From: Poseidonibacter parvus
GTDB lineage: Bacteria > Campylobacterota > Campylobacteria > Campylobacterales > Arcobacteraceae
Assembly (NCBI RefSeq): GCF_001956695.1
Contig: NZ_CP019070.1
Span: 186,001 to 250,000 of the forward strand
Direction of reading: 5' to 3'
Length of the DNA stretch: 64,000 nucleotides
Shown here one piece after another: positions 33,996 to 43,863 of the stretch. The translations under genes were made by a program, and so were the position numbers. The notes under the pieces were generated by a model that saw nothing but the letters and a program-made list of their open reading frames with translations, ran no database searches and was not told the origin of the DNA. Each line of letters starts with the position of its first letter. Position 1 is the first letter of the stretch.

Positions 33996-35495
33996 TTATG
34001 GTTTTATCCAATCTTTTTGATTGTGTGTAACACCTGTAAATGCAGGCTCAATATTTTTAATATCTTTATTTACTACAGTTATTGAATTTGGAATATAAAG
34101 AAATAAGTAAGGAATATCATCAGTAATTTTTTTGAATATTGTTTTATATATTTTACTTAATTCCTTTCTATCTACAGTAACAGAACCTTCTTCTATTAGC
34201 TTATCAACTTCTGGATTTGAATATCCAACTAAATTGAAACGTCCAATTTTATCTGAACTTGAATGCCATAAAGGATAAGCATCAGGCATTAAAGATAGTG
34301 ACCAACCTAGTAAAACTGCTTCATAGTTTCTTGGATGAACAATAGTGTTTAAAAAAGCTTGCCATTCCATTACTCTAATTTTCATATTTATATTTACTTT
34401 TGCTAATTGATATTGCATGATTTGAGCTGCGTTTATTCTTGTGTCATTTCCTGTATTAGTTACAACTTCAAAAGTAAAGGGATTATTTTCATCATAACCT
34501 AACTCTTTTAATAATCTTTTGGCTTCTTTTAAATCAGGCTTTATTTGTTTTACTTCATCATTATAAGCAAAACTTCCAGGTAAAAAAGGACCATTACAAA
34601 CTTTTCCATGACCAAAAAAGAGTATATCAACTAACTCTTGTCTATTGATTGCTAATGATAAAGCTTTTCTAATTCTTAGGTCTTTAAACTTTTCATTTTT
34701 AAGATTTAAACCTACATATGAGTATGAAAAACTTTGACTTTCAATAATTTTAAAAGAATCTTTAAAATCATCATCTATTTGTCTATCAATTTGAAGTGGT
34801 GTTAATCCTGCTAAGTCTAGTTTTTTTTGTTTTAAAAATAAAAATGAAGTATTTGTATCTGGAATAAATTTATACAAAAGTTCATTAATTTTTGGTGCAC
34901 CTTCAAAGTAATCTTTATTTGCTTTTAGTTTTATATCTTGACCAACTTTAAAGCTTTCTAGTTTATAAGGACCTGTTCCTATTGGATTTTTATTAAAAGT
35001 ACTTGTCATAAGATTTTTTTCATCTTTTAATAAGTGATAAGGCAAAATTCCAACCATCCATATTTCTAAGGCTTTAAAATATGCTTTTTTATAAATAACT
35101 TCAATTGTATAATCATCAATAGCTTTTACACTTTTTACTTCTTTATAATTTGATTTAATTGAATTAAATACTTTTGGGTCTAAAATAGTATTGTAAGTAA
35201 AGATTATATCTTTAGCTGTAAGTTCAACTCCATCGTGCCATTTAACACCTTTTTTAAGCTTTATGATTAATTTTGTTTTTGTTTCAAAAGTGTAAGAGGA
35301 GGCTAAATCAACAGCAGGATTTCCATCTTTATCATATTTGAATAAGCCATTAAATAGCCAGTCAGCTATTTGAGAACTTGCAGTATCATTTGCTAAAATA
35401 GGGTTTAGTCTACTTGGACTTGAACTAATTGAAAGGTTTAGCGTACTTGCATTTATTGTTGTTAAGAGTAAGAATAATGTGATTAAAAATTTCAT
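33996..35495 (-). CDS. Peptide/nickel ABC transporter substrate-binding protein (family 5)
   Basis: 499 residues from the ATG that begins a good signal peptide (MKFLITLFLLLTTINA). Upstream in-frame starts would include the rpsI terminator sequence. Family-5 features include LNPILANDTASSQIADWLFNGL, VKWHDGVELTAKDIIFTYN and GPYKLESFKVGQDIKL. It binds oligopeptides or related ligands in the periplasm for an ABC importer, but no permease or ATPase genes are nearby. No clear Shine-Dalgarno precedes this start. Confidence 0.88.
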   Translation of the reverse strand: MKFLITLFLLLTTINASTLNLSISSSPSRLNPILANDTASSQIADWLFNGLFKYDKDGNPAVDLASSYTFETKTKLIIKLKKGVKWHDGVELTAKDIIFTYNTILDPKVFNSIKSNYKEVKSVKAIDDYTIEVIYKKAYFKALEIWMVGILPYHLLKDEKNLMTSTFNKNPIGTGPYKLESFKVGQDIKLKANKDYFEGAPKINELLYKFIPDTNTSFLFLKQKKLDLAGLTPLQIDRQIDDDFKDSFKIIESQSFSYSYVGLNLKNEKFKDLRIRKALSLAINRQELVDILFFGHGKVCNGPFLPGSFAYNDEVKQIKPDLKEAKRLLKELGYDENNPFTFEVVTNTGNDTRINAAQIMQYQLAKVNINMKIRVMEWQAFLNTIVHPRNYEAVLLGWSLSLMPDAYPLWHSSSDKIGRFNLVGYSNPEVDKLIEEGSVTVDRKELSKIYKTIFKKITDDIPYLFLYIPNSITVVNKDIKNIEPAFTGVTHNQKDWIKP

Positions 35496-35540
35496 TAAGT
35501 ATTGTATAGTTTTTTTGAATATTAATAACTTAAAGTGCAT

Positions 35541-35572
35541 AAAAAAAGGAAAGCAAAATTTGCTTTCCTTTT
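35541..35572 (-). terminator. Terminator after rpsI
   Basis: Stem 35544-35557 with 35559-35572 (14 bp as drawn; the GGAAAGC/GCTTTCC core is certain), followed on the minus strand by a run of T residues (35547-35541). It lies 37 nt after rpsI and just before the peptide-binding protein start. Confidence 0.8.
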
Positions 35573-35609
35573 GAAAATACAAAGATATAAAATCTTTGAA
35601 AAATTGTGT

Positions 35610-35999
35610 CTATCTTTTTGAGAACTGACCGCTTTTTCTTGCTTTTCTTCTTCCGTATTTTTTTCTTTCAACTGATCTAGCATCTCTAGTTAATAAACCG
35701 TAAGGTTTTAATACAGCTCTGAATTGCTCATCATAAGCAACTAAAGCTCTAGAAATACCATGTCTAACAGCATCAGCTTGTGCAGAGTATCCTCCACCTA
35801 AAGTTTTAACAACGATATTTACTGAAGTTTCTTGTTTAGTAACTTCTAAAGGTTGCATAACTCTTTTTTTAATTGCTTCGTGTCCACCTAACCATGCGTC
35901 TAAAGACTGACCATTGATAGTTAATTCTCCAGTACCAACTTCTAACCATACTTTAGAGATAGATGTTTTTCTTCTTCCTGTTGCATAAACTTTAGCCAT
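35610..35999 (-). CDS. rpsI: 30S ribosomal protein S9
   Basis: 129 residues. [14 protein letters not shown] at the N-terminus and the C-terminal [16 protein letters not shown] (ending in the conserved KR that contacts tRNA in the P site) identify S9. It follows rplM by 5 nt in the classical rplM-rpsI operon, with a strong terminator downstream. Confidence 0.98.
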   Translation of the reverse strand: MAKVYATGRRKTSISKVWLEVGTGELTINGQSLDAWLGGHEAIKKRVMQPLEVTKQETSVNIVVKTLGGGYSAQADAVRHGISRALVAYDEQFRAVLKPYGLLTRDARSVERKKYGRRKARKSGQFSKR

Positions 36000-36004
36000 T
36001 AGTC

Positions 36005-36424
36005 TTATCCTTTAATTTGTGCAGTATGTGGGTGATCTGAACCTGCATATACTTTTAATTTTTTTAACATATTTTTTCCAAGAGTAGTCTTTGGAAGCAT
36101 ACCTCTTGTAGAAAGTTTGTATAATTTTTCTGGGTTGTTTTCAAACATATCAGACATTTTGTGAGTTTTAGTACTACCAAAATACCCTGAGTGAGTGAAG
36201 TAATTTTTTGTTTCTAATTTATTACCAGAAAACTTTGCTTTAGAAGCATTAATGATTACAACGTAATCTCCACAATCAACATGAGGTGTATAGTAAGGTT
36301 TATTCTTACCTCTTAAAATAGTAGCAACTTCAGTGATTATTCTTCCGAATACTTTATCAGTTGCGTCGATTACTATCCAATCTCTTTCGATTTCGTTAGC
36401 TTTTGCCATTTGAGTAAATTTCAT
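36005..36424 (-). CDS. rplM: 50S ribosomal protein L13
   Basis: 139 residues. [19 protein letters not shown] and [25 protein letters not shown] are typical L13 segments. The start MKFTQMAK is supported by GCGGAGAAAATAA just upstream. First gene of the rplM-rpsI pair. Confidence 0.98.
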   Translation of the reverse strand: MKFTQMAKANEIERDWIVIDATDKVFGRIITEVATILRGKNKPYYTPHVDCGDYVVIINASKAKFSGNKLETKNYFTHSGYFGSTKTHKMSDMFENNPEKLYKLSTRGMLPKTTLGKNMLKKLKVYAGSDHPHTAQIKG

Positions 36425-36500
36425 TTATTTTCTCCGCTTTTATTAATGAGGTGGAATAATAGTGTAGTAATACTTAAATAAACCTTAATTTAAGTATTAT

Positions 36501-37877
36501 TTAATATTTTATTCTAAATTCTGAACCTTTGTTAAATTCAGAGTTGATTTCTAGTTTAAAATTATGTAAAGATAGTATGGCTTGGACTATAAATAAACCA
36601 AGTCCTAGTGAGTTGTTCCAGCCGTTATTTGAGACTCTGTAGAATTTATTTCTGATTTTTTCTAATTCTTTTGCTTCTATTCCAATACCTTTATCTTTTA
36701 TTATAATTGAATTGTCTGTAAGTTCTACAAATACTTCATCCTCTGAATATTTCAAGGCATTTTCAATTAAATTTGATATTGCCATTGAAATTAGTGTTTC
36801 ATCTACTTTTAAATCTATATCTTCTCCAGATATAATAATTTCTCTATTTTTGTATTTATCTTCTAAATCAGATGTAATATCATTTAAGATATTTTTAATA
36901 GGGCAAGGTGTTAATAGAAGTTCTTGTTTCCCTTCTTCTAATTTTAGAGTTAATCTTAGTTTATCAATTATATGAGACATTTTATTTGCATTAGAATGAA
37001 TTTTACTTAAGAACTTCTCTTTCATAACGACAGGCATATCATTATCATTTAAAATAGTTTCACTATATCCTGAAATAATTGCAATAGGATTTTTAAATTC
37101 ATGTGATAATGCAGAAATGATTTCATCTTTTTGTCTATTTGCTATTTTTAATTTTGCTGTTTGTTTTGCTTTTTGTTTTTCTCTTTTTGATAATTTTAAA
37201 GCAACTTTATTTAATAGTCTTGTTATTTTGTAAAACTCTTGTGTATATCTAGATTTTAAAATATAAGTAGGTTTTTTATCAGATAATTGGGTTAAAAAGT
37301 TTAAAATGTTATCTGTTTCTTTTTTGATTTTTATACTTATTGAGTAAGTTATAAAAAATCCAATAATTAAAAAGAATGCAATAAATCCAAAAATCTGTGC
37401 AGTAAGTTTTATAAAGTTATCTGTGATTTTATTTGTATAATCAGCCATTCTTATAAAATATATGTTTTTATTGATTGTTACTTTTTTTGCAATATATAAA
37501 AGCTCTTTATTTACTGTGTTCGAGAATCGAACAATTTTTCCAATTCCAAAATCTTTTGCTTGAAGAACTTCTTCTCTATTTGAATGATTATCCATTGATT
37601 CTTTATTTTTATCACTTTCTGCAATTACATTACCTTTTTCATCGATAATGGTAATACGAAGGTTTACACTAGCTTTTAAATCTTTTAAAATTGTATCAAT
37701 ATTATCTAAATCTTTTACTACAATAGAAAAAGTATCAATATTTTGAATAAGATTTTTTTCTATTTGATTCATATAAATATTTTTTGACCAAAAATAAGTA
37801 ACAATTGTCAACGTAAAAAGTATTCCTAAAAATATTAAAACAAATGTTCTTAAAAACAGTTGGTGAATTTTTAGCAA
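36501..37877 (-). CDS. Sensor histidine kinase (PhoR/PhosS-like)
   Basis: 458 residues. Two membrane helices (about 8-30 and 155-180) flank a periplasmic sensor domain. The kinase part has the H-box ALSHEFKNPIAIISGYSE, N-box NLIENALKYSE, G1 DKGIGIE and G2 GLGLGLFIV. Its start lies 7 nt inside the response-regulator gene, and the pair closes the pst locus, so it probably senses phosphate limitation, as the Campylobacter PhosS/PhosR pair does. Assignment by context. Confidence 0.88.
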   Translation of the reverse strand: MLKIHQLFLRTFVLIFLGILFTLTIVTYFWSKNIYMNQIEKNLIQNIDTFSIVVKDLDNIDTILKDLKASVNLRITIIDEKGNVIAESDKNKESMDNHSNREEVLQAKDFGIGKIVRFSNTVNKELLYIAKKVTINKNIYFIRMADYTNKITDNFIKLTAQIFGFIAFFLIIGFFITYSISIKIKKETDNILNFLTQLSDKKPTYILKSRYTQEFYKITRLLNKVALKLSKREKQKAKQTAKLKIANRQKDEIISALSHEFKNPIAIISGYSETILNDNDMPVVMKEKFLSKIHSNANKMSHIIDKLRLTLKLEEGKQELLLTPCPIKNILNDITSDLEDKYKNREIIISGEDIDLKVDETLISMAISNLIENALKYSEDEVFVELTDNSIIIKDKGIGIEAKELEKIRNKFYRVSNNGWNNSLGLGLFIVQAILSLHNFKLEINSEFNKGSEFRIKY

Positions 37878-38545
37878 AATATGTAACCTTCACCTCTTAC
37901 AGATTTTATATAATCTTTTGTAGAATCTGGGTCTATTTTTGCTTTTAATCTTTTTATTGCAACATTTACAGTTTTAACTTTTTTATCAAGAGAATCTTCC
38001 CAAACAGTTTCAAGTAAATGCTCTCTTGACATTAAAATATCTTTATTCTTTAGAAACTCTAAAAATAAATCATGTTCTAAGTGAGTTAGTTCTATTTCTT
38101 TTTCTTCTATGTAAAATTTTTTATTACTAGCTTTGTAAGTAATATCTCTAATTTTTAAGATATCAACTTTTTTTGAGGTTCTTTTAATAACAGCTTTTAC
38201 ACGTGCTATTAACTCTTTTACATTAAAAGGTTTTGTAATATAATCATCTGCATGTGCATCAAAACCTTCTAAAATATCTTCATCTTTATCTTTTGCAGTT
38301 ACATAAATTACAGGATTATTATAACCCTCTTTTTTTATATCATTTATAAAACTAGTTCCTTCACTTCCAGGAAGGTTTCTATCCATTAATATTAAACTAA
38401 TATCTTCTTGCTCTAAAACTTTTTTTAATGTTTTATCAACATTTAAAAAACCTATTGTTTCAAAGCCTTCTTTTTGAAGAGTATATTCAAGTAATTCTAA
38501 AATATCCTCTTCATCTTCAACAATTAAAATTAGTTTATTTTGCAT
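37871..38545 (-). CDS. OmpR/PhoB-type response regulator of the pst locus
   Basis: 224 residues. The receiver has the acidic pocket (IVEDEED), phospho-acceptor Asp55 (LILMDRNLP) and Lys105 (YITKPF). The C-terminal winged helix has IELTHLEHDLFLEFLKNK and VNVAIKRLKAKI. It overlaps both neighbours (PsiE-like by 11 nt, kinase by 7 nt). It probably activates pstS and pstC through the repeats at 42617-42633 and 43827-43843. A PhosR/PhoB role is inferred. Confidence 0.88.
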   Translation of the reverse strand: MQNKLILIVEDEEDILELLEYTLQKEGFETIGFLNVDKTLKKVLEQEDISLILMDRNLPGSEGTSFINDIKKEGYNNPVIYVTAKDKDEDILEGFDAHADDYITKPFNVKELIARVKAVIKRTSKKVDILKIRDITYKASNKKFYIEEKEIELTHLEHDLFLEFLKNKDILMSREHLLETVWEDSLDKKVKTVNVAIKRLKAKIDPDSTKDYIKSVRGEGYIFC

Positions 38546-38987
38546 CTTTCATCAACTTTTTATCTTCTTCAACTTTTTTACTTTCTCTATCATCTTCATA
38601 TTCAATAACTGTGTCTTTTGATACTTTAATAACACCAGGTGAGAATTTTATAGCTAAAATTCTAAAGATGAAAAATACACTAATAACTATCAATAAAAAA
38701 GAAATATCAAAGTAGTCCTTATTTACATGTGTTGTTAATATAATTACATCTCGAATTAAAAAGATAATAAAAATATCTATTACAAATCTAAGTCTTAACT
38801 TATGATTTTTAATAAAATCAGAAATCATTTTTACGACTTCCATAATAACAATAAATTCTAACATAAGAATAATTGCTTTATAAAAATCCAGACCAGTAGC
38901 AAGAATACCTACAAATATAATTGCTGCTGCGAGTACTTCAAAATTTGAAGAAAAGTATGTTTTTATTTTAGTAATTGCTTTTTTCAT
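38535..38987 (-). CDS. PsiE-like phosphate-starvation membrane protein
   Basis: 150 residues with four hydrophobic helices in the first 115 residues (FEVLAAAIIFVGILATGLDF; ILMLEFIVIMEVVKMISDF; VIDIFIIFLIRDVIIL; SFLLIVISVFFIFRIL) and an acidic/basic tail (EYEDDRESKKVEEDKKLMK). The pattern resembles PsiE (phosphate-starvation-inducible E). Its place between phoU and the two-component genes supports a phosphate link. Role unknown. Confidence 0.72.
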   Translation of the reverse strand: MKKAITKIKTYFSSNFEVLAAAIIFVGILATGLDFYKAIILMLEFIVIMEVVKMISDFIKNHKLRLRFVIDIFIIFLIRDVIILTTHVNKDYFDISFLLIVISVFFIFRILAIKFSPGVIKVSKDTVIEYEDDRESKKVEEDKKLMKDAK

Positions 38988-39007
38988 ACATGAATTATAT
39001 CATAAAT

Positions 39008-39676
39008 CTATGATTGTGTTATATCTCCACCCACTTGAGCAAAAAGTGCCAATGAAGCAATTGATGATGCTCTATCAGAAGTTCTTGCTAGACGTCTTAG
39101 ACTACTTAATACATCAAAATACTCTTTTGAAAGTTCAAGATTTTTTGTAATCAGTTTTAATATATTTTTTTCAACCATTGCATATAAATCATCTGCTTTA
39201 CTATCTTCAACCATTACTCTACCATATTTTTCTTCAGTGTGGTTGTCATTTGTTTCTTCAATCATTGACATTGCAGTTCTTAATGAAAGTAGGGCAGATT
39301 TATGTAAAGGAATAGTAAATTCTAAAATCGTGCTTGTGTTTAAATCATCTGAATATGCTTTTCTAAAGATTTTAATAAAACCTTTTACATTTGATGCAGC
39401 TCTGATTAATTCATTTGTAATTTTTAAAAAAGAAACCATCTCTCTTAAATCTTTTGCTTCAGGTGAATAAAGTGCAAGTGCTGTAACAATTAAATTATCA
39501 ATTTCATTAGATTTATTTGATAGTTTTTTTACAGATAAATCAATCTCTTTTAATGCAGATACATCATCACTTTTAAGTGTTTTTAATGATGTCTCAAGTG
39601 CTTCAACAACGCTATTACCAATAAGTAATACTTCATCTTTGATATTATTTCTTTTTTCTTCGTAAGTTTTTAACAT
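39008..39676 (-). CDS. phoU: PhoU-family phosphate signalling protein
   Basis: 222 residues of mostly helices in two PhoU repeats, with the acidic metal-binding patterns near EIDLSVKKLSNKSNEIDNLI and VEDSKADDLYAMVEKNI. PhoU links the Pst transporter to the phosphate sensor kinase. Its start abuts the pstB stop (1-nt overlap), so they are translationally close. Confidence 0.9.
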   Translation of the reverse strand: MLKTYEEKRNNIKDEVLLIGNSVVEALETSLKTLKSDDVSALKEIDLSVKKLSNKSNEIDNLIVTALALYSPEAKDLREMVSFLKITNELIRAASNVKGFIKIFRKAYSDDLNTSTILEFTIPLHKSALLSLRTAMSMIEETNDNHTEEKYGRVMVEDSKADDLYAMVEKNILKLITKNLELSKEYFDVLSSLRRLARTSDRASSIASLALFAQVGGDITQS

Positions 39677-40446
39677 TATCCAAATCTCCCTGTAATATAA
39701 TCTTCTGTTTTTTTGTTTGATGGGTTTACAAAAATAGTTTCTGTTTCATCATATTCTATTAGTTTTCCTAAATGGAAAAATGCTGTGTAGTCTGCTACTC
39801 TTGCTGCTTGTTGCATATTATGAGTTACTGTAATTATTGTGTAATCTTTTTTAAGCTCTAACATTAGTGCTTCAATTTTTTCTGTTGAAATTGGATCAAG
39901 TGCTGATGTTGGCTCATCCATTAAAATAACTTCTGGTTTAACAGCAATTGTTCTAGCAATACATAATCTTTGTTGCTGTCCCCCTGAAAGTGAAGTTCCT
40001 GGATCATTTAATTTATCTTTTACTTCATCCCAAAGTCCAGATTTTTTTAAAGATTGCTCAACTAAAGCATCACACTCTTTTCCTTTAGATACAATTCCAT
40101 GTTTAATAGGAGCATAGGCAACATTATCATAAATTGATTTTGGAAATGGATTTGGTTGCTGGAATACCATACCAATTCTTTTTCTAACACTTACTTCATC
40201 AACATCTTTATCATAAATATTCTTTTTATCAATTACTACTGAACCATCAATTTTTACAATTGGAATTAAATCATTCATTCTATTTAAGCATCTTAAAAAT
40301 GTAGATTTTCCACATCCTGAAGGTCCAATTAATGCAGTGATTTTATTCTCATAAATATCTACATCAATTCCATGTAAAGCATGATTATCTCCATACCAAA
40401 GATTTAGTTTATTAACTTTTACTTTTGTCTTATTATCTTTTGCCAT
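39676..40446 (-). CDS. pstB: Phosphate ABC transporter ATP-binding protein
   Basis: 256 residues from the ATG preceded by GAAGGAAAAG; an ATG 7 codons upstream, inside pstA, lacks such a site. Walker [10 protein letters not shown], signature [13 protein letters not shown], Walker [13 protein letters not shown] and the switch His (TVTHNM) are all present. RMNDLIP after Walker A is typical of PstB. It energises phosphate uptake through PstC/PstA. Confidence 0.97.
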   Translation of the reverse strand: MAKDNKTKVKVNKLNLWYGDNHALHGIDVDIYENKITALIGPSGCGKSTFLRCLNRMNDLIPIVKIDGSVVIDKKNIYDKDVDEVSVRKRIGMVFQQPNPFPKSIYDNVAYAPIKHGIVSKGKECDALVEQSLKKSGLWDEVKDKLNDPGTSLSGGQQQRLCIARTIAVKPEVILMDEPTSALDPISTEKIEALMLELKKDYTIITVTHNMQQAARVADYTAFFHLGKLIEYDETETIFVNPSNKKTEDYITGRFG

Positions 40447-40460
40447 TTTTACTTTTCCTT

Positions 40461-41645
40461 CTACCATTTAACTTCGAATTTTTTTCTTAAATAAATTGCA
40501 ACTGCATTAAGTGAGATTAAGATACTAAGAAGTACCATAATTCCAGCAGCTGTTTTCTCTATATACATTCTCTCTGGCATTCCTGCCCATGTAAATAATT
40601 GTGCAGGCATAACAGTTGCTGCATCCATTACAGACGTTGGTGCATCAGGTATAAATGCAATCATTCCTATAATAATAAGTGGTGCTGTCTCACCCATAGC
40701 TTGTGCTAAACCAATAATAGAACCTGTTAAAACTCCTGGAAAAGCAAGTGGTAAAACATGATCTTTTGTAACTTGTATTTTTGTTAATCCTAAACCATAT
40801 CCAGCTTGTCTAATACTATCAGGAACTGCTCTTAATGCTGCACGTGAGCTTACAATTATAATAGGTAAAGTCATAAGTGCAAGTGTAAGACCACCAACAA
40901 GTGGTGAAGAACGTGGCATTCCAAAAAGATTAATAAAAATTGCAAGTCCTAATAATCCAAATAAAATAGATGGAATAGCTGCAAGGTTATTAATATTTAC
41001 TTCAATAAATCTTGTAAATCTATTATCTTCTGCAAACTCTTCAAGATAAATTGCTGTCATAACTCCAAGTGGAAAAGCTACTAACATAGTAATACAAAGT
41101 GTTAAGATTGAACCAATCATTGCAGAGAATAGACCTGCATTTTCAGGAATCTTTGAATCTCCATGTAAAAAGAATATTGAATTAAATCTAGTTTCAATTT
41201 TTCCTTCAGCGTTTAATGTATCAACTAATGCCTTATCTTTTCTTTTTAATTTATAATGGTGACCTTTTAAATATTGATCAACTTGATCATCAGCTAAAAC
41301 CCATAAGGTTTGAGTTGTATTTAATAGCTTTGGATTTTGCTTAACTTGCATAGGTAAATCTCTAAGCCAAGACCTTGAAACTATTTTTCTATATTTTCTA
41401 TCAACTGCAAATCTTGAATCTTCAACAGATTTTTGATTATAAGCTACATTTACTTCTATGTATGTAACTTTAAATGCTGGTGTTCCTTTTCCAATTATGT
41501 CTATTAAGAAAAAGGCTAAAAATGCAATTGAAAAAATTAAAGATGTTAAAGTAAACTTCTTAAATCTCTTTGCACTTGCATGTCTTTTATCTAATGTTGG
41601 ATCGTAAAAAGGATTTTGTGTATTTTTCTTTTTTCTTTTAATCAT
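40461..41645 (-). CDS. pstA: Phosphate ABC transporter permease PstA (with long periplasmic insertion)
   Basis: 394 residues, about 100 more than usual. After a cytoplasmic lead and the first helix (about 30-50), a hydrophilic segment (about 55-165) precedes the ordinary permease core (six helices from about 170). The EAA-loop region is seen as [30 protein letters not shown]. The extra segment resembles the N-terminal domain found in some PstA proteins (DUF3333-type), probably periplasmic. Overlaps pstC by 4 nt. Confidence 0.93.
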   Translation of the reverse strand: MIKRKKKNTQNPFYDPTLDKRHASAKRFKKFTLTSLIFSIAFLAFFLIDIIGKGTPAFKVTYIEVNVAYNQKSVEDSRFAVDRKYRKIVSRSWLRDLPMQVKQNPKLLNTTQTLWVLADDQVDQYLKGHHYKLKRKDKALVDTLNAEGKIETRFNSIFFLHGDSKIPENAGLFSAMIGSILTLCITMLVAFPLGVMTAIYLEEFAEDNRFTRFIEVNINNLAAIPSILFGLLGLAIFINLFGMPRSSPLVGGLTLALMTLPIIIVSSRAALRAVPDSIRQAGYGLGLTKIQVTKDHVLPLAFPGVLTGSIIGLAQAMGETAPLIIIGMIAFIPDAPTSVMDAATVMPAQLFTWAGMPERMYIEKTAAGIMVLLSILISLNAVAIYLRKKFEVKW

Positions 41646-42571
41646 AATGTATTCACTTTATATTTTTCTTTAAATTTTCTAATTAGTGACAATGAAATAA
41701 TATTTAAAATCAGTGTTACAACAAACAAAATAAGCCCTAATGCAAATGCTGAAAGAGTTTCTGGTGAATTAAATTCAAAGTCTCCAACAAGTGAGTTAAC
41801 AATCGTTACTGTAACTGTCGTCATATCTTCAAGTGGATTCCAAGAAAGATTAGGACGAAGACCTGCTGCCATTACAACAATCATAGTTTCCCCTAAGGCT
41901 TTTGATAAACCAAGTAATGAAGCTGAAATAATTCCAGGAAGTGCTGAAGGTATTACAATATCTCTTATTGTTTCACCTTGTGTAAGTCCTAGTCCTAAAG
42001 CTGCTTTTCTTTGTGAGTCTGGAACTGATCTTATTACATCATCAGATAATGATGAAATTACAGGAATAATCATAATTCCCATTACAACACCAGATGCAAG
42101 AGCAGAGTTAAATGTAGCTTCTAAACCAACAAAATCCGCCATTTTTACAATAAGAGGTGCTACTGTAATAGCTGCAAAGAATCCATAAACAACTGTAGGA
42201 ATTCCAGCTAATACTTCAAGAATAGGTTTTAGGTAATCTCTTGTATTAGAGCTTGCATACTCACTCATGTAAATAGCACTTCCAAGACCTATTGGAATTG
42301 CAACTAATAATGCAATTATTGTAATTACAAATGTACCTGCAAAAATAGGTACTGCACCAAATTTACTTCCTTCAACACCTGGAGACCATTCCGTTCCTGT
42401 AATGAAGTACCAAAAACTTCTCATTTGAAAAAATTCTATTGATTCAAAAAGAATTGAGAAAAGAATACCAAATGTAGTTAATATTGAAATACCAGATGCA
42501 ATAATTAAAGCTGATTTAATTAAATTTTCTGTTAGTTCCCTTTGTTTGTTTCTTGTTTCAAAAGTGCTCAA
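41642..42571 (-). CDS. pstC: Phosphate ABC transporter permease PstC
   Basis: 309 residues with six to seven helices and the EAA-loop SDDVIRSVPDSQRKAALGLGLTQGETIRDIVIP. The start is TTG at 42571, preceded by AAAGG; no in-frame ATG competes. It does not follow pstS directly: a terminator (42684-42711) and a separate promoter with paired repeats (42617-42633) lie between them, so pstC heads its own transcript. Confidence 0.95.
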   Translation of the reverse strand: MSTFETRNKQRELTENLIKSALIIASGISILTTFGILFSILFESIEFFQMRSFWYFITGTEWSPGVEGSKFGAVPIFAGTFVITIIALLVAIPIGLGSAIYMSEYASSNTRDYLKPILEVLAGIPTVVYGFFAAITVAPLIVKMADFVGLEATFNSALASGVVMGIMIIPVISSLSDDVIRSVPDSQRKAALGLGLTQGETIRDIVIPSALPGIISASLLGLSKALGETMIVVMAAGLRPNLSWNPLEDMTTVTVTIVNSLVGDFEFNSPETLSAFALGLILFVVTLILNIISLSLIRKFKEKYKVNTL

Positions 42572-42601
42572 TACTTTTGCCTTTATATTAATTTATTTGT
42601 G

Positions 42602-42607
42602 ATTATA
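42602..42607 (-). promoter_or_regulatory. -10 box of the pstC promoter
   Basis: TATAAT on the minus strand, 9 nt downstream of the paired repeats, so the repeats take the place of a -35 box, as in PhoB-type activated promoters. Inference from spacing. Confidence 0.5.
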
Positions 42608-42616
42608 TATAAGGAT

Positions 42617-42633
42617 GGTTACAGATTGATTAC
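42617..42633 (-). promoter_or_regulatory. Pho-box-like direct repeat upstream of pstC
   Basis: On the minus strand GTAATC-AATCT-GTAACC: two hexamers 11 bp apart, 46 nt before the pstC start. The pstS promoter has GTAACC-AAATT-GTAATC at the identical distance. The 11-bp period is typical of OmpR/PhoB-family binding sites. Confidence 0.65.
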
Positions 42634-42683
42634 ATTAAGTATGAGTATAAAAAAGGGATTGTATTTATATTTATGAGAATTAT

Positions 42684-42711
42684 AAAAAAAGGAGTTTTGA
42701 CTCCTTTTTTT
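42684..42711 (-). terminator. Terminator after pstS
   Basis: A 12-bp perfect stem (42684-42695 with 42700-42711) around TTTG, A-run and T-run on the two sides, 8 nt after the pstS stop. Partial read-through could set a high PstS to PstCAB ratio. Confidence 0.8.
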
Positions 42712-42719
42712 AGTTTTAT

Positions 42720-43781
42720 TTAGTGTTTAGCAGATAAGTCAGCTAAAGTTAATTTACTTCTTTTAGAAACACTTTCTCTGATTTTATTTCTAGCTTCTGT
42801 AGGTAAAGCAATTAAACCAATTTCACCTAAGATACTATCTTCACCAATCATTTTTTCAGACATAAATAAATCAACATATTTATTCATAGCAGGTACTTCT
42901 TTTGAGTGAGAATTTTTAATATAGAAGAATAATGATCTAGATACTGGGTATTTAGAAGATGAAATATTTTCAGGAGTTGGTTCAACACCATCAATTGTAG
43001 CACCTTGAACTTTATCGTCATTTTCAACTAAGAAAGAAAAACCAAATACACCAAATGCAGCTTTATTCTTTTCTAATTTCTGAACAATTAAGTTGTCGTT
43101 TTCACCAGATTCAACATAAACACCATCTGTTCTTACTATAGAATATTTCTTATATTTTTTATTTGCTTTTTTGTCAGCTTTATAAAGGTCTGTGTATAAA
43201 GCCATTTTTTTGAAAATACTTTGCATTACTAGCTCTTCAAATGCATCTCTTGTACCAGATGATTTTGGTGGTCCATATACAATAATTTCTCTATTTGGTA
43301 ATGAAGCATCAATATCTGACCATTTTTTGTATGGGTTTGCGATTAATGATTTACCATCTTTTGAAGGAACTTCTTTTGCAACAGCTAATGCTAAGTTCTT
43401 TTTAGAAATATTAAATGGTGCATTTGAAATTGATTGTGAAAAAGCAATACCATCGTAACCAATTACTGACTCAGTAATATCTGTAACACCATTTTCTTGA
43501 CACATCTTAAATTCTTTAGTTTTCATTCTTCTAGAAGCATTTGTAATATCTGGAGTATTTAAATCATTTCCAGCACAAAATAATTTCATTCCACCACCTG
43601 AACCAGTTGATTCTACTACAGGAGTAGGAAACTTTGTAGTTGCACCGAATTCTTCAGCTACTGAAGATGAAAATGGATATACAGTTGATGATCCAACGAT
43701 TTTTATTTGATCTCTTGCACTTAAACTCATTGTTAAAGTTGCACTTGCTAATAAAGCTAATGATGTTTTCTTGATTGACAT
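42720..43781 (-). CDS. pstS: Periplasmic phosphate-binding protein
   Basis: 353 residues with a signal peptide (MSIKKTSLALLASATLTMSLSA). IKIVGSSTVYPFSSSVAEEF, ESTGSGGGMKLFCAGN and GPPKSSGTRDAFEELV are phosphate-binding loop segments of PstS-like proteins. It delivers phosphate to PstCA. First gene of the locus; a terminator follows, and its promoter carries a Pho-box-like repeat. GGAGAAC gives a good ribosome binding site. Confidence 0.95.
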   Translation of the reverse strand: MSIKKTSLALLASATLTMSLSARDQIKIVGSSTVYPFSSSVAEEFGATTKFPTPVVESTGSGGGMKLFCAGNDLNTPDITNASRRMKTKEFKMCQENGVTDITESVIGYDGIAFSQSISNAPFNISKKNLALAVAKEVPSKDGKSLIANPYKKWSDIDASLPNREIIVYGPPKSSGTRDAFEELVMQSIFKKMALYTDLYKADKKANKKYKKYSIVRTDGVYVESGENDNLIVQKLEKNKAAFGVFGFSFLVENDDKVQGATIDGVEPTPENISSSKYPVSRSLFFYIKNSHSKEVPAMNKYVDLFMSEKMIGEDSILGEIGLIALPTEARNKIRESVSKRSKLTLADLSAKH

Positions 43782-43826
43782 ATTGTTCTCCGTAATAATT
43801 TTTATGTTGGAAGTTTAATATGACTT

Positions 43827-43843
43827 GATTACAATTTGGTTAC
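43827..43843 (-). promoter_or_regulatory. Pho-box-like direct repeat upstream of pstS
   Basis: On the minus strand GTAACC-AAATT-GTAATC, hexamers 11 bp apart, beginning 46 nt before the pstS start, with a possible -10 box TATTAA at 43820-43815. Mirrors the repeat before pstC in sequence and distance. Confidence 0.65.
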
Positions 43844-43863
43844 TTTTAGTCTAGTACGCTTTT

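Noticed and set aside
41616-42188. 190-residue plus-strand ORF
   Set aside because: Lies opposite pstC/pstA, which are certain; its composition is that of an antisense shadow.
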